Origin: Streptomyces sp. NBC_01431
GTDB lineage: Bacteria; Actinomycetota; Actinomycetes; Streptomycetales; Streptomycetaceae
Length of the DNA stretch: 64,000 nt
Direction of reading: 5' to 3'
Assembly (NCBI RefSeq): GCF_036231355.1
Contig: NZ_CP109496.1
Coordinates: forward strand, 6,696,001-6,760,000
The stretch's first letter is position 1, and each line of letters starts with the position of its first letter. A model generated the notes under the pieces. It saw nothing but the letters and a program-made list of their open reading frames with translations, did not search any database and was not told the DNA's origin. Below, in pieces: positions 61,214-64,000 of the stretch. Position numbers and translations under genes: made by a program.

Positions 61214-61921
61214 GTGGCCACGACGGACTCCGAGATGGGCGCTCTCGCCCAGGACCGCGCGCTGCTGGGCCGCACCAGCACCGCCGAACGGGTCGCGGAC
61301 ATCCTGCGCGGCCGGATCGCGGAGGGCTACTTCCCGCCCGGGGAGCGCCTGGCGGAGGACGCCATCGGCAAGGCGCTCGGGGTCTCGCGCAACACCCTGC
61401 GCGAAGCCTTCCGGCTGCTCACCCACGAACGGCTCCTGGTCCACGAACTGAACCGCGGGGTCTTCGTGAGAGTGCTCGCCGTCGAGGACGTGACGGACAT
61501 CTACCGCACCCGACGCCTGGTCGAATGCGCCGTCGTCCAGAGTCTCGGCGAGCCGCCCTACCCCCTCGAAGGCCTCGACGCCGCCGTGGCCGGGGGCGAA
61601 CGGGCCGCCGAACAGGGCGACTGGAAGGGCGTGTCCACCGCCAACATCCACTTCCACCGCGAACTCGTGGCCCTCGCCGGCAGCGCCCGCACCGACGAGC
61701 TGATGCGCGGCGTCCTGGCCGAACTCCGCCTCGCCTTCCACGTGGTGGACGACCCGCGCCGGCTCCACCAGCCCTACCTCGTACGCAACCGGGAGATCCT
61801 GGAAGCGCTGCGCGCGGGGGAGCGGGCGGCGGCCGGGCGCCTGCTCGCCGGATACCTGGACGACTCGCGCGCCCAGCTCGTCGAGGCGTACGGGAAACTG
61901 GTCGAGGACACTCCCGCCTAG
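61214..61921 (+). CDS. GntR/FCD-family transcriptional regulator
   Basis: A 235-residue regulator. The winged helix (AERVADILRGRIAEGYFPPGERLAEDAIGKALGVSRNTLREAFRLLTHERLL) is followed by an FCD ligand domain with the conserved metal-binding pattern (DVTDIYRTRRLVE, then ANIHFHRELVALAGS with two histidines). It should sense a carboxylic acid, here perhaps 5-oxoproline or glutamate. GTG at 61214. Divergent from the 5-oxoproline operon. Confidence 0.9.
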   Translation: MATTDSEMGALAQDRALLGRTSTAERVADILRGRIAEGYFPPGERLAEDAIGKALGVSRNTLREAFRLLTHERLLVHELNRGVFVRVLAVEDVTDIYRTRRLVECAVVQSLGEPPYPLEGLDAAVAGGERAAEQGDWKGVSTANIHFHRELVALAGSARTDELMRGVLAELRLAFHVVDDPRRLHQPYLVRNREILEALRAGERAAAGRLLAGYLDDSRAQLVEAYGKLVEDTPA

Positions 61922-62012
61922 CGGGGTCCGCGCGGGTCCCTCCCCGGGGGCGGGGGCGGGCGGATCTGCGCCGTTTCGACCGTTGTCAGTGCGAGGACCT
62001 AATCTGTCCAGC

Positions 62013-63539
62013 GTGACTTCGCCTGCCTCGACGGAACCCGTTCCGCCCCAGCTCAGCGCGGCGCCGCGCCCCGCACCGGGCCCGGCCGCCGACGAGGGGC
62101 TCGCGCGGCGCCTGCGCGCGCTGGCGTGCACGGCGCCGCTGCACGACCTCGACGTGCGCAAGGCCAACCTCGCGGGCGAGTACTCGGTGTACGCCATGGC
62201 CGAGGTGGCCCTCGCCTCCATCGACCTCGTCACGCTGAACATGGACTTCGACACCGGCGCCGACCACGAGCAGATCGTGGCCCGGCTCATCCCCCGCGTG
62301 GCCGCCCAGGCACCGCACCGGCCCGCCGCCGAGCACGAGCGGGTGGCGCGCTGGGTCCTGGAGAACCTGATCAACGTGGGCAGCGTGGACCGGGGCTTCC
62401 GCGCGGTGTACGGCACGTTCAACCCGGACGGCGTCTACGTCCGCAGGGACTACGACTTCAAACTGCTCGAAGAGGTCCCCGGCTACGGCGGCGCCGTCTA
62501 CCTGCGCACCACCGACGAGGCGGTCAACGTCCTGGTGGGCGCCCTCGACACCGACGTCACCAGCGCCCAGATCGCCGCCGAGGTCAAGCTGGAAGTCCTG
62601 ATCAACCGCGGCCGCCTCGCCGACGCCCAGCTCGCCGCCGAACAGGCCCGCTACCGCACCGTGCAGTACGCCGAGACGCTCCGGCGCACCCTGGAGGCGA
62701 CCCGCCGCAACGTGCGCGCGGTCGACTGGCTCAACGCGGTGCCCGACATGATCGCCGAGGCCCTCGACCACGTCGCCGACCGGTACCGGCACGAGAACGC
62801 GATCCTCACCAACATCCGCAAGGCCCGCGACGAGTCGGAGGAGCCCGAGCACAAGCGGCGCGCCGCCGAGCTCGTCGACATCGTCAAGGACTGCATCCGC
62901 CGCCACACCCAGCTCCAGTCCCGCCTCCTGGAGGCCGGGCCGCTGTTCCGCGCCGAACAGGACCGCCAGGCCTTCGCCCGCCCGACCGCCCGCTGTGGCC
63001 TCGACCTGTACGGACAGCTGGTCGCCCCGGTGCTGCCGCTCCCGGTGGAACAGGCGATCCGCGTCACGGACGCCTTCTTCGCCCGCGGCACCGGCCTGCG
63101 CACCCCGGTGTCCGTACGCGTCGGCGACCTGGTGGACATACTGCTCACGCCGCCCCTGGAGCGTGAGCACCTCGGGGCGGAGATGCCCGAGCCCGACCTG
63201 ATCGCCACCCCCGACGACAGCCGCTTCAGCGACGAGCAGCTCGCCGCCGCCATGGAACTGCTCGACCTGGAGCACGACGCACCGCGCCGCCTGTCCGGCC
63301 TGCTCGCCGAAGCGCGCCGCCAGGATCCCGAACTGCCGTACCTGGTCGCCCTGTTGGCGGTCCACGCGGCCAGCCCACCGGTCGGCACGGCGTACCGCCA
63401 GGGCGAGGAGCGGCTGCTCTTCGCGGTGGACGACGGCACCCAGCTGGACGACCCCGAGTTCGGCGGCGCCGACCTGATCGTGGGCACGGCGCTGCTGGAC
63501 ACGGTGGGCATGGCGGCGGGCCGGACGGAGGCGGCGTGA
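62013..63539 (+). CDS. Kleisin-like (MukF/MksF/JetA-type) SMC partner protein, putative
   Basis: A 508-residue cytoplasmic protein I do not recognise by name. The N-terminal 200 residues look like tandem winged helices ending in YGGAVYLRTTDEAVNVLVG. Then comes EVKLEVLINRGRLADAQLAAEQARYRTVQYAETLRRTLEATRRNV, a long helical stretch (about 185-310), as in the kleisin neck of MukF/MksF/JetA, and a C-terminal domain from about 330 with a winged-helix look. The next gene has a KITE-like look, as in mks/Wadjet operons. GTG at 62013 (an alternative GTG is at 61989). DUF3375-type JetA and the TIGR02677 form do not match by eye. Confidence 0.5.
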   Translation: MTSPASTEPVPPQLSAAPRPAPGPAADEGLARRLRALACTAPLHDLDVRKANLAGEYSVYAMAEVALASIDLVTLNMDFDTGADHEQIVARLIPRVAAQAPHRPAAEHERVARWVLENLINVGSVDRGFRAVYGTFNPDGVYVRRDYDFKLLEEVPGYGGAVYLRTTDEAVNVLVGALDTDVTSAQIAAEVKLEVLINRGRLADAQLAAEQARYRTVQYAETLRRTLEATRRNVRAVDWLNAVPDMIAEALDHVADRYRHENAILTNIRKARDESEEPEHKRRAAELVDIVKDCIRRHTQLQSRLLEAGPLFRAEQDRQAFARPTARCGLDLYGQLVAPVLPLPVEQAIRVTDAFFARGTGLRTPVSVRVGDLVDILLTPPLEREHLGAEMPEPDLIATPDDSRFSDEQLAAAMELLDLEHDAPRRLSGLLAEARRQDPELPYLVALLAVHAASPPVGTAYRQGEERLLFAVDDGTQLDDPEFGGADLIVGTALLDTVGMAAGRTEAA

Positions 63540-63609
63540 GTTCTTCCCCACCCGCCGCAGGCTCCCAGCACCCCGCAGCAGAGCACGTACGCACCAAGGA
63601 GACGACCCC

Positions 63610-64000
63610 GTGACCGACCACCACCCCGAGCCCGCGTTCGGCGACGACGCCGAGGCCCCGGCGCCCGCCGGGACGGGCACCGGCGGCGAAGGCCGGATCA
63701 CCCCCGCCGACGCCGCCGACGCCGCCCGGCTCGTCGCCTTCGGCCTCCAGCCCAAACTGCTGCCCGCGCGCGACGCCGAGTACGGCGAGCTGCTGCGCCG
63801 CCACCGCGAGGACCCCGCCTTCGCGCGCCTGGCCGACGCGGTCGCCGCGGGCCTGGGGCTGATCGTCCTGGAGGTGTCGCCCCGCGCCGGCATGGCCGTG
63901 ACGGCCGCCGAGGACTCGGTCTTCGCCGTCCGCATGGGCGACTACGCGCGCCGGGCCGCCGCCCCCGACTCCGCCGACCGCTTCCTGCACGGCCTGGCCC
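63610..64000 (+). CDS. KITE-like (MksE/JetB-type) protein, putative, N-terminal part
   Basis: The first 130 residues of a gene that runs off the window. After an acidic start, RLVAFGLQPKLLPARDAEYGELLRRHRED and FARLADAVAAGLGLIVLEVSPRAGMAVTAAEDSVFAVR show the pattern of the winged-helix KITE proteins MksE/JetB: a short helical block, then a small beta-hairpin ending in a G-x-A step. GTG at 63610 with AAGGAG (63597-63602). It follows the kleisin-like gene after 70 bases. An SMC-type ATPase should be the next gene. Confidence 0.5.
   Translation, partial: MTDHHPEPAFGDDAEAPAPAGTGTGGEGRITPADAADAARLVAFGLQPKLLPARDAEYGELLRRHREDPAFARLADAVAAGLGLIVLEVSPRAGMAVTAAEDSVFAVRMGDYARRAAAPDSADRFLHGLA

Noticed and set aside
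62013..63539. Classical type I JetA (DUF3375) or TIGR02677 assignment
   Set aside because: The characteristic N-terminal text of those families is absent by eye; only the kleisin-like helical pattern is supported.
1..64000. tRNA, rRNA, CRISPR arrays, insertion sequences, attachment sites
   Set aside because: None was recognised; gaps were read on both strands but not with a covariance or repeat program.

Overview
The window is about 72% G+C chromosomal DNA with G/C-biased third codon positions, many GTG/TTG starts and ATGA/GTGA gene overlaps. It carries actinobacterial marker genes (rbpA, polyprenol-phosphate-mannose synthase, guaB1, an FMN-riboswitch rib operon with ribM, DUF5995 and DUF6230 proteins). 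This points to a Streptomyces chromosome. From memory, the order rib-his / ppm1-fxsA-rbpA / guaB1 resembles the S. coelicolor SCO14xx region; I could not align it. I see no tRNA, rRNA, CRISPR array, insertion sequence or intact prophage.

Layout. 1-4.3 kb: the tail of a SorC-type regulator, then a minus-strand set (amidohydrolase, glutamine-synthetase-like ligase, ATP-dependent DNA ligase). 4.3-6.8 kb: a lipoprotein-type guanyl RNase overlapping its barstar inhibitor, then guaB1. 6.8-13.8 kb: an SGNH hydrolase, then a plus-strand cationic amino-acid module (permease, Lrp regulator, amidase, FAD monooxygenase resembling DavA/DavB), with two matching arrays of GCAA-containing boxes before the permease and before the amidase. 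13-20 kb: DUF5995, uracil/xanthine permease, alginate-lyase-fold protein, thioesterase, and a divergent MFS/ROK pair around a palindrome. 20-26.3 kb: FMN riboswitch, ribD-ribE-ribM-ribBA-ribH, then hisE-hisG and a PH-domain membrane protein. 26.4-31.8 kb: a CNNM/CBS membrane protein pair, a TPR-AAA ATPase and a small P-loop kinase. 32-42 kb: Tat-exported C39-like protein, DUF6230/TetR pair, acyl-CoA dehydrogenase, lipocalin-like and APH-type kinase genes, a second Lrp regulator, and a YtcJ-type amidohydrolase.

42-51 kb: a candidate structured RNA in front of ppm1-fxsA, a 25-bp-stem bidirectional terminator, rbpA with a perfect SigR-type promoter, a UMF1 transporter, a GDPD/YczE pair divergent from a MocR regulator with three direct-repeat operators, and a TraB/FtsK-like ATPase with a tiny membrane protein that looks like a domesticated conjugation module. 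51-57 kb: ankyrin and HEAT proteins and a two-glycosyltransferase/SGNH operon. 56.6-62 kb: an operon for 5-oxoproline (pxpA-B-C, a UPF0317/D-glutamate-cyclase-type protein and an MFS carrier) divergent from an FCD-GntR regulator. 62-64 kb: a kleisin-like protein followed by the start of a KITE-like protein, probably the first two genes of an SMC-like (Mks/Wadjet-type) operon that runs off the window. That operon is the most promising lead for an under-described system. The paired Lrp boxes and the RNA upstream of ppm1 come next.
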